Below are positions 17,945 to 32,051 of a DNA stretch of 64,000 nucleotides, in pieces (the stretch's first letter is position 1; every line of letters starts with the position of its first letter). The notes below the pieces were generated by a model. The model made no database searches. It was not told the DNA's origin and saw only the letters and a list, made by a program, of their open reading frames with translations. The DNA is from Oscillospiraceae bacterium (lineage in GTDB: Bacteria > Bacillota > Clostridia > Oscillospirales > Oscillospiraceae): positions 1 through 64,000 of the forward strand of contig JAETSB010000004.1 of assembly GCA_021769865.1 (NCBI GenBank). The letters are read 5' to 3'. The position numbers were made by a program, and so were the translations under genes.

Positions 17945-18160
17945 ATGAGGGAAATTGCCATCACAACGGAGTTCATCAAGCTCCAGGATCTGCTGAAATT
18001 CGCGGGGCTGGTGGAGACCGGCGGCGAGGCCAAGGAGCGCATCCAGGCCGGAGAGGCCCTGGTCAACGGCGAGCCCTGCCTTCAAAGGGGAAAGAAGCTC
18101 CGGCCCGGCGACAGCGTGCAGTTCGCCGGGGAAGAGCTGACCGTGGGCTATGCGGATTGA
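17945..18160 (+). CDS. S4-domain RNA-binding protein (YaaA/RlbA-like)
   Basis: [38 protein letters not shown]. Confidence 0.9.
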   Translation: MREIAITTEFIKLQDLLKFAGLVETGGEAKERIQAGEALVNGEPCLQRGKKLRPGDSVQFAGEELTVGYAD

Positions 18161-19253
18161 CCGCCTGGAGCTGGAGGGCTTTCGGAACTATATCCGGGAG
18201 GCCGCGGAGTTCGACCCCCGGTGCAATGTGATCTGCGGAGAGAACGCCCAGGGGAAGACGAATCTGCTGGAGGCCGTCGTCTATCTCTCCCGGGGGAAGT
18301 CCCCCCGGGCCCGGACGGACCGGGAGATGATCGGCTTTCAGGAGGATTCCGCCCGGCTGCTGGCACAGGTGAGCGCCCGGGAACGGGAGTTCCGGGTCCA
18401 GGCGGACTTATACCGGGGCCGGCGGCGAAAGATCACGGTGAATCAGGTTCCCATCAAGACCAACGCGGCCCTGGGGGACGTGTACCACACGGTTTTGTTC
18501 CAGCCGGAAGACTTGTATCTCATCCGGGAGGGGGCCGCCGCCCGGCGGCGGTTTCTGGATACGGCCCTCTGCCAGCTCCGGCCCCGGTACGCCGCCGCCC
18601 TGGCGGGCTACGAGCGGGCCCGAGAGCAGAAGACCCGGATTCTGCGGGATTTCAGCGAGCGGCCGGACCTTCTGTCCGCCCTGCCGGAGTTCAATGAGCA
18701 GATGATCCGCTTTGGAGCGGTGCTGATCCAGTACCGGCACCAGTTCTGCCTCCGGCTGGCGGAAGCTGCCGCCGTCCATCACCGGGAGTGCTCCGGCGGA
18801 AGGGAACGGCTGGAGCTTCACTATCAGACGGTCTCCTCCATAGAGGACCCCGGCGCGGAAACCGGCGCGCTGGCGGACGGCCTCCGGCGGCACATGGAGC
18901 GCCACCGGGAAGCGGAACTGGCCTCCCGGCTGTGCCTCTCCGGGCCTCACAAGGATGATCTTCTCGTCGCCATCGACGGCCGGGAGGCGAAAACCTATTC
19001 CTCCCAGGGCCAGACCCGGACCGCCGCCCTGGCCCTGAAGCTGGCGGAGCGGGAGATTTACAAGAGCGCGGCGGGGGAGTATCCGGTGCTTCTTCTGGAC
19101 GACGTGCTTTCCGAGCTGGACCCGAAGCGCCAGGAGTTTGTCCTGAACCGCATCGCGGGGGGACAGGTGTTTATTACCTGCTGTGAGGAGGACCGATTGC
19201 CGGATCTCTTGGGCGGCAAGGTGTTTCACGTGGAACAGGGGAGGATTTCGTGA
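18150..19253 (+). CDS. recF: DNA replication/repair protein RecF
   Basis: [48 protein letters not shown]. Confidence 0.96.
   Translation: MRIDRLELEGFRNYIREAAEFDPRCNVICGENAQGKTNLLEAVVYLSRGKSPRARTDREMIGFQEDSARLLAQVSAREREFRVQADLYRGRRRKITVNQVPIKTNAALGDVYHTVLFQPEDLYLIREGAAARRRFLDTALCQLRPRYAAALAGYERAREQKTRILRDFSERPDLLSALPEFNEQMIRFGAVLIQYRHQFCLRLAEAAAVHHRECSGGRERLELHYQTVSSIEDPGAETGALADGLRRHMERHREAELASRLCLSGPHKDDLLVAIDGREAKTYSSQGQTRTAALALKLAEREIYKSAAGEYPVLLLDDVLSELDPKRQEFVLNRIAGGQVFITCCEEDRLPDLLGGKVFHVEQGRIS
19222..19237. promoter_or_regulatory. parS: parS-like site inside the recF 3' end (1 mismatch)
   Basis: TGTTTCACGTGGAACA versus TGTTTCACGTGAAACA. Confidence 0.7.
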
Positions 19254-19801
19254 TGGATAAGAAATTAGCAGGAAAGAGAATTTTAATTGTCCTGCTGCTG
19301 GTCCTGCTGGGAGTGGAGGTCCGCATGGAGCTCCGCTATCCCTGCGACGAGCTCTCCGTCACCTCCAGGGACACGGAGAAGATTCTCCGCCAGGCGCCGG
19401 AGGTTGTCATCACGGAGGAAGACAAAGCCCTGATGGCGGAGCTGCTGGCGGTCCCTTCCGTCCAGGCGCTTGTGGAGAGCGGGGAAAACGGGAACGTCCA
19501 CGCCTGGGAGGAACCCGGCGCAGCGGAGGCGGCGGGGAAGTACCTGAACGCGGAAAGCGCCGAATCCCTGACTGTCAGCGCCTTATTTGATGAGGGCGGG
19601 TCTGTCGTCTTTGCGGGCTGGCGGGAGGAGGGCGTCTTTTATCTCCAGGAGGGCCCGGAGGAGGGGGCGTATTACAAGCTCTATTCCCCCAAGAGGGGAA
19701 GGACCTATGAAAACTGGGACAACGAACAGGCCCAGAAGAGCGAGGTTCACCGCCGGTGGTTTGCCTGGCTCCGGGACGGTTTGTGGAAGGAGGGAGCGTG
19801 A
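19250..19801 (+). CDS. Hypothetical protein with N-terminal TM segment
   Basis: Overlaps recF stop; ILIVLLLVLLGVEV hydrophobic segment. Confidence 0.7.
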   Translation: MMDKKLAGKRILIVLLLVLLGVEVRMELRYPCDELSVTSRDTEKILRQAPEVVITEEDKALMAELLAVPSVQALVESGENGNVHAWEEPGAAEAAGKYLNAESAESLTVSALFDEGGSVVFAGWREEGVFYLQEGPEEGAYYKLYSPKRGRTYENWDNEQAQKSEVHRRWFAWLRDGLWKEGA

Positions 19802-20067
19802 CGGTGTACCTGCACCTGGGACAAAACGAGATCATCCCCCAGCGCCGTATTCTCGGCATTTTTGACCTGGACAAATGCAGCTATGAAAAGCGGACCCGGG
19901 ACTATCTAGCCGCCGCTGAAAAAGAGGGAGTGGTTCTGGACGTCTCCGGGGACCTGCCCCGGTCCTTTGTGGTCTGCGACCACCCGTATCATGAGCAGAT
20001 CGTCTATCTGAGCCAGCTGAGCCCTGCCGCCTTGCGAAAGCGGGCGGAGAGCGGCCGGCTGGAATGA
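19798..20067 (+). CDS. DUF370/RemB (YaaB)-like extracellular matrix regulator
   Basis: VYLHLGQNEIIPQRRILGIFDLDKCSYEKRTRDYL; position between recF and gyrB. Confidence 0.8.
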   Translation: MTVYLHLGQNEIIPQRRILGIFDLDKCSYEKRTRDYLAAAEKEGVVLDVSGDLPRSFVVCDHPYHEQIVYLSQLSPAALRKRAESGRLE

Positions 20068-20202
20068 TGGGACATCCTATGCGGCTTTCACTGTAAGTAT
20101 TCCAACATTTTATCTGGAGCGGGGAAAGGCGGGCTGGAGAAAATGGCCTGGAAACTGTTCCAACCCGGCTTTTTCCGCTCTGAGCGTGTAAAGGAGAAGC
20201 AT

Positions 20203-22152
20203 ATGGCAGACAACGAGATTTTAAATTCTACCGCCGTGGACGCGGGCAACGAATACGACGCGTCGGAGATCCAGGTTCTGGAGGGTCTGGAGGCCGTGCG
20301 GAAGCGGCCCGGCATGTATATCGGCTCCACCTCCGCCTCGGGCCTCCACCACCTGGTCTATGAGATCGTGGACAACGCCATCGATGAGGCCCTGGCGGGC
20401 TTCTGCACGGAGATTCTGGTCCAGATCAACGAGGGGGACACCATCACGGTGGTGGACAATGGCCGTGGCATCCCCGTGGACATCCAGGCCCAGACCGGCA
20501 AGCCCGCCCTGGAGGTGGTATACACCATCCTCCACGCCGGCGGCAAGTTCGGCGGCGGCGGCTATAAAGTCTCCGGCGGCCTCCACGGCGTGGGCGCGTC
20601 GGTGGTCAACGCCCTCAGCGAGTGGCTGACAGTTCAGGTCCATAAAAACGGCGAGATCTACGAAATGAAATTCTCCCGGGGCCAGATCACCCAGGAGATG
20701 ACCGTGGTGGGCAAAACGGACCGCACCGGCACCACCGTCACCTTTAAGCCGGACCCCGAGATGTTCGAGGACACGGTTTATAACTACGACACTCTCCACA
20801 CCCGCATGCGGGAGGAAGCGTTCCTGAATGCGGGCCTTCGCATCAAAACCGTGGACCTCCGCCCCGGCAGGGAGCAGGAGGACTCCATGTGCTACGAGGG
20901 CGGCATCCGGGAGTTTGTCACCTGGCTGAACAAGAACAAGGACGCCCTTCACCCCGGAGTCATCTACATGTCCGGCCAGCGGGACGACTCCGTGGCGGAA
21001 GTAGCCCTCCAATATAACGACGGCTATAACGAGACGATCTTGTCCTTTGCCAACAACGTCCATACTCCGGAGGGTGGCATGCACGAGGAGGGATTCAAGC
21101 GGGCCCTGACCACCGTGCTGAACAACTACGGCAGGAAAATCAAACTGCTGAAGGACGACGAGAAGGTCTCCGGCGAGGACTGCCGGGAGGGTCTCACCTG
21201 CGTCATCTCCGTCAAGCTCACCGACGCCCAGTTTGAAGGCCAGACGAAGGCGAAGCTGGGCAACAGCGAGATCCGGACCCTGGTGAACAACATCGTGGCG
21301 GAGAAGCTGGATATTTTCCTGGAGGAGAATCCCCAGGTGGGCCGGATGATTCTGGACAAGGCCCTCACCGCCAGCCGGGCACGGGAGGCCGCCAAGAAGG
21401 CCCGGGAATCCATCCGCCGTAAGACGGCTCTCGGCGGTGCGGCCATGCCCGACAAGCTCCGGGACTGCAACGAGAACAACCCCGAACTGACGGAAATTTA
21501 TATCGTCGAGGGCGACTCCGCCGGAGGCTCCGCTACTCAGGGCCGGGACTCTCGATTCCAGGCCATTCTCCCCCTGTGGGGCAAGATGCTGAACGTGGAA
21601 AAGGCCCGGGTGGATAAGGTCTATGGGAACGACAAGCTCCAGCCGGTGATCACCGCCCTGGGGGCGGGCATCGGGGACGAGTTCGACGCCAACAAGCTCC
21701 GGTATCACAAGGTCATCATCATGGCGGATGCCGACGTGGACGGGTCCCATATCCGGACGTTGCTTTTGACCTTCTTCTTCCGCTTCATGCGGCCCCTCAT
21801 TGAGCAGGGCTATGTATACTCCGCCGTGCCGCCCCTCTTCAAGCTGACCCGGGGCAAGACCACAAGGGTTGCCTACGACGACATAGAGCGGGAGCGCATC
21901 GCCGCCGAGCTGCGGGGGGACAATCCCAACGCCAAGGTGGAGATCAGCCGCTTCAAGGGCCTGGGCGAGATGAATCCCCACGAGCTCTGGGAGACCACCA
22001 TGGACCCCGCCACCCGGACCCTCCGCCGCATTACCTTGGATGATGCGGTAAGGGCGGACGAGACCTTCACGATCCTCATGGGGGAGAAGGTGGAGCCCCG
22101 AAAGGAGTTCATCGAGAAGAACGCCAAGTATGTGGTGAACCTGGACTATTGA
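20203..22152 (+). CDS. gyrB: DNA gyrase subunit B
   Basis: [52 protein letters not shown]. Confidence 0.97.
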   Translation: MADNEILNSTAVDAGNEYDASEIQVLEGLEAVRKRPGMYIGSTSASGLHHLVYEIVDNAIDEALAGFCTEILVQINEGDTITVVDNGRGIPVDIQAQTGKPALEVVYTILHAGGKFGGGGYKVSGGLHGVGASVVNALSEWLTVQVHKNGEIYEMKFSRGQITQEMTVVGKTDRTGTTVTFKPDPEMFEDTVYNYDTLHTRMREEAFLNAGLRIKTVDLRPGREQEDSMCYEGGIREFVTWLNKNKDALHPGVIYMSGQRDDSVAEVALQYNDGYNETILSFANNVHTPEGGMHEEGFKRALTTVLNNYGRKIKLLKDDEKVSGEDCREGLTCVISVKLTDAQFEGQTKAKLGNSEIRTLVNNIVAEKLDIFLEENPQVGRMILDKALTASRAREAAKKARESIRRKTALGGAAMPDKLRDCNENNPELTEIYIVEGDSAGGSATQGRDSRFQAILPLWGKMLNVEKARVDKVYGNDKLQPVITALGAGIGDEFDANKLRYHKVIIMADADVDGSHIRTLLLTFFFRFMRPLIEQGYVYSAVPPLFKLTRGKTTRVAYDDIERERIAAELRGDNPNAKVEISRFKGLGEMNPHELWETTMDPATRTLRRITLDDAVRADETFTILMGEKVEPRKEFIEKNAKYVVNLDY

Positions 22153-22162
22153 GGAGACAGCT

Positions 22163-22687
22163 ATGAAACGAATCACAAGCGTACTTTTGCTCCTGGCCCT
22201 GCTGCTGACAGGTTGCGGCGGCGTTTCAAAAGAAGATTACGACGCGGTGGTCCAGGAGCGGGACGCCCTCCTGGCGGAGGCGGAGCTCCAGGAGCTGCAA
22301 GCACAGGAGGCAGCTCCAAGTACGGTTTCAGTCAAGGTCAAGCTCAAGGGCGACTTTACAGCCACGGTGTGGGCCCTGATTCCCGATTATGTAACGGATT
22401 ATGAGACGCCGCGCATGGCGGTGGTCTCCCTGTTCCAAAGCACGCCCTTTACCATTTATACCGGAGAATTTACGGAACAGCTGGAGGTAGGGGAGACCTA
22501 CGTCTTTGAAGTTGAGATGCGGTCTTTTGAGGAAATCTCCAGGGAGGAGTACGAGTCCGGTTCTCTTCTGGACCCCGAGGTGGCGCTTTCCGTGTATCAT
22601 CTCCGGGTATCCGGCTTTCGTCCGGCGGAGGAAAAGGACTGCGGGCTGGATTCTGTCCACCTGGAATATGAATTGTATGAAAGCTGA
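22163..22687 (+). CDS. Putative lipoprotein
   Basis: MKRITSVLLLLALLLTGCGG lipobox; lies between gyrB and gyrA. Confidence 0.75.
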   Translation: MKRITSVLLLLALLLTGCGGVSKEDYDAVVQERDALLAEAELQELQAQEAAPSTVSVKVKLKGDFTATVWALIPDYVTDYETPRMAVVSLFQSTPFTIYTGEFTEQLEVGETYVFEVEMRSFEEISREEYESGSLLDPEVALSVYHLRVSGFRPAEEKDCGLDSVHLEYELYES

Positions 22688-22713
22688 TGTAAGGAAAGGC
22701 TGGGAAACAGCAG

Positions 22714-25208
<2,495 letters not shown>

Positions 25209-25212
<4 letters not shown>

Positions 25213-25646
25213 AAACCGTCACCATCTACACCGACGGCGCTTGCAGCGGCAACCCCGGCCCCGGGGGCTGGGGAGCCATCCTGATGTACGGGGAGCACAA
25301 AAAGGAGCTCTCCGGCGGCGAGGCCCAAACCACCAACAACCGCATGGAGCTCACCGCCGTCATCACCGCTCTGGAGGCCCTGCGGGAGCCCTGTGTGGTG
25401 GAGCTGTGGTCCGACAGTAAGTATGTCATTGACGGGCTCAGCAAGGGCTGGGCGAAAAGCTGGCGGGCTAAGGGCTGGGTGAAGTCCGACAAAAAGCCCG
25501 CCCTGAACCCGGACCTGTGGGGCCGTCTGCTGGACCTGACGGAAACGCATGAACTTCATTACCATTGGGTCAAGGGCCACGCTGAGAACGCGTTCAACAA
25601 CCGCTGCGACGAGCTGGCCGTGGCGGAGAGCCGGAAGTTCCAGTAA
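25209..25646 (+). CDS. rnhA: Ribonuclease HI
   Basis: [41 protein letters not shown]. Confidence 0.95.
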
Positions 25647-25777
25647 AGCTTCAACATTCACAAACTGTTTACACTCACCTCATAATTCCGCAAAAACCTT
25701 CGGGTACAGTAAGAATCAGCAAAGGGTACTCCCAGCCCGATGCGTTTTCTCCCTCCTAAAATAAACACACACGGAAG

Positions 25778-25802
25778 ACGGACCGCCTGGCGGTCCGTTT
25801 TT
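25778..25802 (+). terminator. Intrinsic terminator
   Basis: acggaccgcctggcggtccgttttt. Confidence 0.8.
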
Positions 25803-25909
25803 CGTTTCCCCTGTTATCTTTTTTCGCTCCCCCGTCGATAGAAATATTTGTAAGGGATTACAAAATTGAACAGTGAGGGAGCACGGAAGACACAAGGAGA
25901 CGAATTAGA

Positions 25910-26587
25910 ATGAGAGTGTCTGGATGCAATTCGGTTTTGGCAAACTGGGCGAGGGGGATTTCCTTGCCGCGGGGCCGGGGTTCCGGGTCCGGCTTTCTGG
26001 AGCAGCTGAAAAGCGCCTCGGACGCCGCCGCCTCGGAGAAAGCGGCGGCTACCCTGGACCTGACGAAAACCGACGGCGAACTGCGGACCCTCCTCCACAA
26101 GCTGACCCCCGGGTCCAGGGACGTGCTGGACCGGATGAAGTCGGGAAAGGCCGACGTCACCGAGAATGAGTGGACCGCCCTCTGCGAGGAGCTGGAGGCC
26201 CTGGGGGCCATCTCCAAGGACGACTTCCAGTACACCCGGGCCGGATTGCGCGTGATTCCCCTGGGCTATTGGGGCGAGGACGGGGAGTTTGTCAAATACG
26301 ACACGGTGTCCATTATGAAGAACAAGCTTCCGGACCCGCTCCACAGCCAGGGAGGACAGTGGATCTGCCCGGATGAGTATGCCTGGAAAGGGGACCCCCT
26401 GGCTTACCTGGACAACTGGATGAATTCCCTCTACAGCTGGCGCAGCGATATGGCGCGGGCGCGGAATGAGGACGGGTCCCCGAAGTATGACAACTTTTCC
26501 CCAATCACGAACCAGATGAACTCCTGCCAAAAGGTTACGGATCTGGTGCGGGCGCTGTGGAAGTGCGAAGAGGGGGTGGGCCTGTGA
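25910..26587 (+). CDS. Uncharacterised protein, paralog of the next gene
   Basis: Shares W..L..EL.A.GAIS..D.Q.....VIPLG and GDPLAYLDNW...NEDGSPKYDNFSPI with 26584-27180; GTGA overlap. Confidence 0.7.
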   Translation: MRVSGCNSVLANWARGISLPRGRGSGSGFLEQLKSASDAAASEKAAATLDLTKTDGELRTLLHKLTPGSRDVLDRMKSGKADVTENEWTALCEELEALGAISKDDFQYTRAGLRVIPLGYWGEDGEFVKYDTVSIMKNKLPDPLHSQGGQWICPDEYAWKGDPLAYLDNWMNSLYSWRSDMARARNEDGSPKYDNFSPITNQMNSCQKVTDLVRALWKCEEGVGL

Positions 26588-27180
26588 GCGGCGGAGTCGA
26601 TTATATCGTCAACAACACGGGCATCCCCACCTCGGAGTGGGGAAAATACAAGCCCGCGGGTATCAACCCGGACGGCCCCTCGGTGGACTTCTCGGACCTT
26701 CTGTCGGGCAAGAATCAAGAGATTGCTGACAAACTCACCGACGGGGCGAAGAGGACCTTACAGCGGCTGAAGGCCAACCCCAATTCCATTTCCAAGAGGG
26801 ACTGGATGGACCTGACGCATGAGCTGAACGCCATGGGGGCCATCAGCGATAAAGATTACCAGGGAACCAATATGATGTTCCATCTGGTGCCCCTGGGGGA
26901 TATGGACAACCCCTACCCAACCTCGGCGGACATGCGGGATACGCTGGACCGCATCAACCAGTGGCCGGGAAATCCTTTGGACTATCTGGACCAGTGGGCC
27001 TTCTCCCTGCGAAAGTGGGGCGCGGAGCTGTCCTGGGAACGGAATCCCGACGGGACTCCCAAATACAAGGACGTCTCCCCGGTCTACGATCAGGCGTCCG
27101 CCTGCGGCCGGGTGTCCAGCCTGATCAAGGGCCTGCTGTCGGCGGACCTGTTTGCCGCTAAACAGGGAGAGCGTTCATGA
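26584..27180 (+). CDS. Uncharacterised protein, paralog of the previous gene (GTG start)
   Basis: GNPLDYLDQW...NPDGTPKYKDVSPVYDQASACGRVSSLIKGLL; overlaps both neighbours by 4 nt. Confidence 0.7.
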   Translation: MSGGVDYIVNNTGIPTSEWGKYKPAGINPDGPSVDFSDLLSGKNQEIADKLTDGAKRTLQRLKANPNSISKRDWMDLTHELNAMGAISDKDYQGTNMMFHLVPLGDMDNPYPTSADMRDTLDRINQWPGNPLDYLDQWAFSLRKWGAELSWERNPDGTPKYKDVSPVYDQASACGRVSSLIKGLLSADLFAAKQGERS

Positions 27181-27788
27181 ATATTGGGACACATTTCGAT
27201 TTGACGGCGGCGAACGATACCGCGCTCCTGCGGCGGTCCCGCCCGGCCTCCGATTCCTCTGCCTTTGCGGAAAATCTGGCGGTGGAACGGGAGGGCTTCA
27301 CCCACCGCTACATTCAGGGACCGGGATTTTCTTTGCGGATGGGGGAAAATATTCTTTGCAGCGGCGGCGTGGGCGGCGCGGACGTACAGAACTATGAAGC
27401 GGAATTTACCGCCGATTCCACAGATGAGGACCCTGTCGTCCGCATGAGAGGTACGGCGAACAGCGGAGAATTCGACTTCACCTGCCATATCCGGGACATC
27501 GACCCTCACAACGCCTCCTATGTGGAACTGGCGGCGCTGAACCGCTGGCTCTGCCGTACCGGGGCGTATCAGACGAAGCTCCCCGGTCAGGCCGGGAGCG
27601 TGCTGCCCTGCGGGATGGACTGCGGGGACATCTCGAAAAAGCGGGATTTTATCGGCGGAATCCAGGACTTTATCGCTTCCGCCGCCAACTCTTCTCACTA
27701 TCCGAAGTACGGGCCGGAGATCTACGCCCACGCCCGTGAGCTGCTGGAGGTGTATCAGGAGTTTTCCAAAGGACCTGCTTTGAATTGA
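27177..27788 (+). CDS. Uncharacterised protein, third gene of the operon
   Basis: ATGA overlap with the upstream gene; no domain recognised. Confidence 0.7.
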   Translation: MNIGTHFDLTAANDTALLRRSRPASDSSAFAENLAVEREGFTHRYIQGPGFSLRMGENILCSGGVGGADVQNYEAEFTADSTDEDPVVRMRGTANSGEFDFTCHIRDIDPHNASYVELAALNRWLCRTGAYQTKLPGQAGSVLPCGMDCGDISKKRDFIGGIQDFIASAANSSHYPKYGPEIYAHARELLEVYQEFSKGPALN

Positions 27789-27902
27789 CAACCAGCGGGA
27801 CGGCGCTTGCCGTCCCGCTTTTCCTGTCCCCGCCCCTTGATAAACGGGGCCAAACAGTATAAAATAGACCCGTCAAAACATCCACACAGGAGGTTTGGAA
27901 AC

Positions 27903-29816
27903 ATGAAGGATGGATTTATCTCCGTGGCCTGCGGCGCGCCGAAGCTGCGGCTGGCGGACTGCGCCTACAACGCTGAGCAGACCTTTCAGATGATGCGTTC
28001 CGCCGAGAAGGCGGGGGTCAAGGTTCTGGTCCTGCCGGAGCTGGGCCTGACGGGCTACACCTGCGGCGACCTTTTCTATCAGGACGCCCTGCTCCGGGAG
28101 GCGGAGGAGGCATTGAAAACCGTTCTGGAGGCCACCCGGAACCTGGAGGTGGTCACCGCTTTGGGAATGCCCTTGCGGGTCCACAACAAATTGTATAATT
28201 GCGCGGTTGTGATACAAAAAGGACGAATTTTAGGCGTGGTCCCCAAGACCCACCTGCCCAATTACGGCGAGTTCTACGAAAAGCGCTGGTTTGCCCCCGC
28301 ACCGGAGGAGCCGGAGAACCTCCCTCTGCTGGGGCAGGAATTCGTGACCTTTGGGGCGGGGCAGGTGTTCCGCTGTGAGAACCTCCCGGAGCTGGTTCTG
28401 GGCTTTGAAATCTGCGAGGACCTCTGGTCTCCGGACTCTCCGTCGGTGCAGATGGCCAAGGATGGGGCGGTGATCATCGGCAACCTCTCCGCCAGCAACG
28501 ACCTGGTGGGGAAGGACGCCTACCGCCGCCAGCTGGTGACCACCCAGAGCGCCAAGCTCCTCTGCGGCTATGTCTACGCCGGCGCCGGGGCGGGGGAGTC
28601 CACCGCCGACCTGGTGTTCGGGGCCCATCAGCTCATCGCGGAGAACGGGACGCTGCTGGCGGAGCGGCGTTTCGACGGCGGGCTGCTGGTGTCGGAGATC
28701 GACGTCCAGCGCCTCAGCTATGAGCGCCGCCGGACCCAGGCCCTGGGGGAGGGAACGGGAGCCGGCGGCTGTGAGGAGACCTTCACCCTGACGGAGGGGA
28801 AGACGAAGCTGACCCGTTATATCTCTCCCATGCCTTTCATCCCCGAGGGGAAGGAGGACCGGGACGCCCGCTGCCGGGAAATTCTGCTTCTGGCCTCCCT
28901 GGGCCTCAAGCGGCGGCTGGAGCACACCGGGGCGAAGACCGCCGTGGTGGGCCTCTCCGGCGGGCTGGACTCCACCCTGGCGGTGCTGATCACGGGCCTT
29001 GCCATGAAGATGATGGACCGCTCCCTGACGGACATCATTGCCGTCACCATGCCCTGCTTCGGCACCACGGACCGGACGAAGAACAACGCCGTGCTCCTGG
29101 CGGAGCAGATGGGGACCACCCTGCGGACCGTGGACATCTCCCAGTCCGTCCGCAGCCACTTCCGGGACATCGGCCACGACCCGGAGGACCACTCCGTCAC
29201 CTACGAGAACGCCCAGGCCCGGGAGCGGACCCAGGTCCTCATGGACATTGCCAACGAGAGCGGCGGCCTGGTCATCGGCACCGGGGACCTCAGCGAGCTG
29301 GCCCTGGGCTGGTGCACCTACAACGGAGACCATATGAGCATGTACGGCGTCAACGCCTCCATTCCCAAGACCCTGGTCCGGCACCTGGTGGGCTATCTCT
29401 CCCGGGACGAGGAGGAGCCAGAGCTTCACGACGTGCTGGAAGACATCCTAGACACCCCGGTCTCCCCGGAGCTGCTGCCCGCAGTCAAGGGGGAAATCAG
29501 CCAGCGGACGGAGGATCTGGTGGGACCCTATGAGCTCCACGACTTCTTCCTGTACTATATCATCCGCTGGGGCTTCGCCCCGGGAAAGGTGTTCCGCCTG
29601 GCCCAGCACGCCCTGGGGCGGAAGTACAGCCAGGAGGTCATTTTGAAGTGGCTGAAGTCCTTCTACCGCCGCTTCTTTACCCAGCAGTTCAAGCGGGACT
29701 GCGTCCCCAACGGGCCGAAGATCGGCACCGTGTCCCTGTCCCCCCGGGGCGACTGGCGGATGCCCAGCGACGCCCAGGCGGCGCTGTGGCTGGCGGAAGT
29801 GGAGCGTTTGAAATGA
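27903..29816 (+). CDS. nadE: Glutamine-dependent NAD+ synthetase
   Basis: N-terminal nitrilase domain ([31 protein letters not shown]), [35 protein letters not shown]. Confidence 0.95.
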   Translation: MKDGFISVACGAPKLRLADCAYNAEQTFQMMRSAEKAGVKVLVLPELGLTGYTCGDLFYQDALLREAEEALKTVLEATRNLEVVTALGMPLRVHNKLYNCAVVIQKGRILGVVPKTHLPNYGEFYEKRWFAPAPEEPENLPLLGQEFVTFGAGQVFRCENLPELVLGFEICEDLWSPDSPSVQMAKDGAVIIGNLSASNDLVGKDAYRRQLVTTQSAKLLCGYVYAGAGAGESTADLVFGAHQLIAENGTLLAERRFDGGLLVSEIDVQRLSYERRRTQALGEGTGAGGCEETFTLTEGKTKLTRYISPMPFIPEGKEDRDARCREILLLASLGLKRRLEHTGAKTAVVGLSGGLDSTLAVLITGLAMKMMDRSLTDIIAVTMPCFGTTDRTKNNAVLLAEQMGTTLRTVDISQSVRSHFRDIGHDPEDHSVTYENAQARERTQVLMDIANESGGLVIGTGDLSELALGWCTYNGDHMSMYGVNASIPKTLVRHLVGYLSRDEEEPELHDVLEDILDTPVSPELLPAVKGEISQRTEDLVGPYELHDFFLYYIIRWGFAPGKVFRLAQHALGRKYSQEVILKWLKSFYRRFFTQQFKRDCVPNGPKIGTVSLSPRGDWRMPSDAQAALWLAEVERLK

Positions 29817-31075
29817 GGAAGGGACGGGCCTTTTTTGCGCTGCTGCTGATTCTGCTGCCCCTCGCCGCCTGCGGCGGGAAAATGATTCCCCCGCCGCCGG
29901 AGGAGCCGGAGACTTCCCCGGTGGAGACTCCCGAGGCCCCGCCGGAGCCGGAGGAGGAGCCAAAAACACCGGAGGAGCTGGAAGAAGCCGCCCTCCAGAC
30001 CCTTCTGGAAGACATGACTCTGGAGGAAAAGACGGGCCAGCTCTTCTTCGTCCGGGTTCCGGCGGAAAACGCCCTGGAGGACGTGACCACCTATCACCTG
30101 GGGGGCTACCTCCTCTTTGGCCGGGACACCCAGGACAGGACCGCCAATGAGCTGATTCAGACCATCGCCTCCTGGCAGGCCCAGGCGGTGGATTATGATA
30201 CCGGAATTCCCATGCTCATCGGTGTGGACGAGGAAGGCGGGTCCGTGGTCCGGGTCAGCGCCAACCCCCACCTGCGGAGCAGAAAATTCTCCAGTCCCCG
30301 GAAGCTTTGGGAAGAGGGTCTGGATGCCCTGATCCGGGAGACCCGGGAAAAGACCATTTTGTTGAGGACCCTGGGCTTCAACGTAAATCTGGCCCCGGTG
30401 GCGGACGTGTCCACCGACCCGAGCGATTTCATTTACGACCGGACCACCGGCAAGGGCGCGGAGGAGGCTGCGAACTATGTGGCGCGCGTGACGGAGACCC
30501 AGTCCTATAACCACCTGGGCAGCGTCTTAAAACATTTCCCCGGCTACGGGAATAACAAGGACACCCACACCGGCGTGGCCGTGGACGAGCGGCCCATGGA
30601 GACCTTCCTGGAACAGGACTTTCTCCCCTTCCAGGCGGGCATCGCCGTGGAAGAGACGGTCTGGTCCTCCGAGGAGCTCCGCCGCCTCCGGCCCGCCGTG
30701 CTGGTGAGCCACAATATCGTAAACTGCATGGACCCGGACCTGCCCGCCTCCCTCTCGCCGGAAGTTCACCGGATTCTCCGGGAGGACCTGGGCTTTGACG
30801 GAGTGGTCATGACCGACGACCTGGCCATGGAGGCCGTGGCGGCCTATGCCAAGGACGGAAACGTGGCAGTACTGTCTCTCCAGGCAGGAAACGACCTGGT
30901 GGTGACCACGGACTACCGGACCCAGATTCCCCGGGTGATCCAGGCCGTGAAGGACGGGGCGCTGGATGAGGAGACCATCGACGCCGCCTGCCTCCGGGTG
31001 CTCCGGTGGAAGCTGGAGCTGGGCCTCCTGGAGCTGACGGAGGAGGGAACGCTGGTATCCGCCCTGCTGCCCTGA
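29813..31075 (+). CDS. Glycoside hydrolase family 3 lipoprotein (beta-N-acetylhexosaminidase-like)
   Basis: Lipobox LLPLAACGG; GVDEEGGSVVR, KHFPGYGNNKDTHTG, VVMTDDLAMEAV. Confidence 0.9.
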   Translation: MRKGRAFFALLLILLPLAACGGKMIPPPPEEPETSPVETPEAPPEPEEEPKTPEELEEAALQTLLEDMTLEEKTGQLFFVRVPAENALEDVTTYHLGGYLLFGRDTQDRTANELIQTIASWQAQAVDYDTGIPMLIGVDEEGGSVVRVSANPHLRSRKFSSPRKLWEEGLDALIRETREKTILLRTLGFNVNLAPVADVSTDPSDFIYDRTTGKGAEEAANYVARVTETQSYNHLGSVLKHFPGYGNNKDTHTGVAVDERPMETFLEQDFLPFQAGIAVEETVWSSEELRRLRPAVLVSHNIVNCMDPDLPASLSPEVHRILREDLGFDGVVMTDDLAMEAVAAYAKDGNVAVLSLQAGNDLVVTTDYRTQIPRVIQAVKDGALDEETIDAACLRVLRWKLELGLLELTEEGTLVSALLP

Positions 31076-31094
31076 CGCTGGGGAAGGCGGTTTG

Positions 31095-32033
31095 ATGAAA
31101 AGGAGTGGTTTGATGAGGCGCAGGCTGCTGTTGTTCCTTCTGGCGGCGGCCCTGCTGACGGTCCCGGTGTTCGCGGACTTCGGCCCCAAGCCCCAGCTCA
31201 CCGTCCGGGTAGAAAACGCCCCGGAGGAGCTTTATTACCTGGACCTCCTGGCGGAGGGGCCTCCATCCCCCTACGCAGAGGGAAGCTCCGGCGGTCTGCC
31301 GGAAGAGGAGCGGACTGCTTTGGACCAGGCGCTTCTGGCGGCGCTAACCGCCGCCGTGCCGGAGGGGTGGCACTGCTGTGTGGTCCAGGATACGCTGATT
31401 TGGGGGAACATCGTCAGTGACGAGGACCTTTTCCAGTTTGGGTATGGCCTGCCGGACGTCTGCCGCATTCTGATCGTCACGAAATCCGGGGATACCTTCC
31501 TCTCGGAGCCTATAGAGCGCCAAGTCCTCCAGTCCTCCGCCACGGTGGACTGGGCGGCGAAGACCGTGAAGACCCCGCCGGTCTCCCTGGGCTATGCCGC
31601 ACAGTTTCTGGCGACCTTCCTGCCCACCCTGGCCATCGAGGGGATTCTGCTTCTGCTGTTCCGGCTGTGGTCCCGGCGGAACGCCCTGGTATTCCTGGGC
31701 GTAAACCTTGTGACCCAGGGCGGGCTGACCCTTTGGACAAGCCTGCGGACGGTCCGCTATGGGTGGCTTTGGGCCTGGATGATTAGGGATGCGCTCCGGT
31801 ATTTTGACCCGGAAACGCTGCTGTACCGGCTGCGTGTGTTTCCCTTTTATTGGCTGCTTCCGGCGGAGCTTCTGATTCTCTTGGCGGAGGCGGCGCTGTA
31901 CATGTGGCTGTTCCGGGACTGCTCCAAAAAGCGGGCGGCCCTCTGCGCCCTGACGGGTAACCTTGCCTCCTTCCTGCTGGGACTCTATCTGGCGGAACCG
32001 GTTTGGAGGGTGGTTGTCCGAACGATGTTATGA
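31095..32033 (+). CDS. Membrane protein of unknown function
   Basis: Signal peptide, several hydrophobic segments, colinear with operon. Confidence 0.65.
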   Translation: MKRSGLMRRRLLLFLLAAALLTVPVFADFGPKPQLTVRVENAPEELYYLDLLAEGPPSPYAEGSSGGLPEEERTALDQALLAALTAAVPEGWHCCVVQDTLIWGNIVSDEDLFQFGYGLPDVCRILIVTKSGDTFLSEPIERQVLQSSATVDWAAKTVKTPPVSLGYAAQFLATFLPTLAIEGILLLLFRLWSRRNALVFLGVNLVTQGGLTLWTSLRTVRYGWLWAWMIRDALRYFDPETLLYRLRVFPFYWLLPAELLILLAEAALYMWLFRDCSKKRAALCALTGNLASFLLGLYLAEPVWRVVVRTML

Positions 32034-32051
32034 CGAAAGGCGAAGAATCAA

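Noticed and set aside
20221-22176. 651-aa minus-strand ORF opposite gyrB
   Set aside because: Antisense shadow of gyrB
25647-25909. Searched for another small toxin-like ORF or sRNA in this gap
   Set aside because: Only an intrinsic terminator (25778-25802) was supportable
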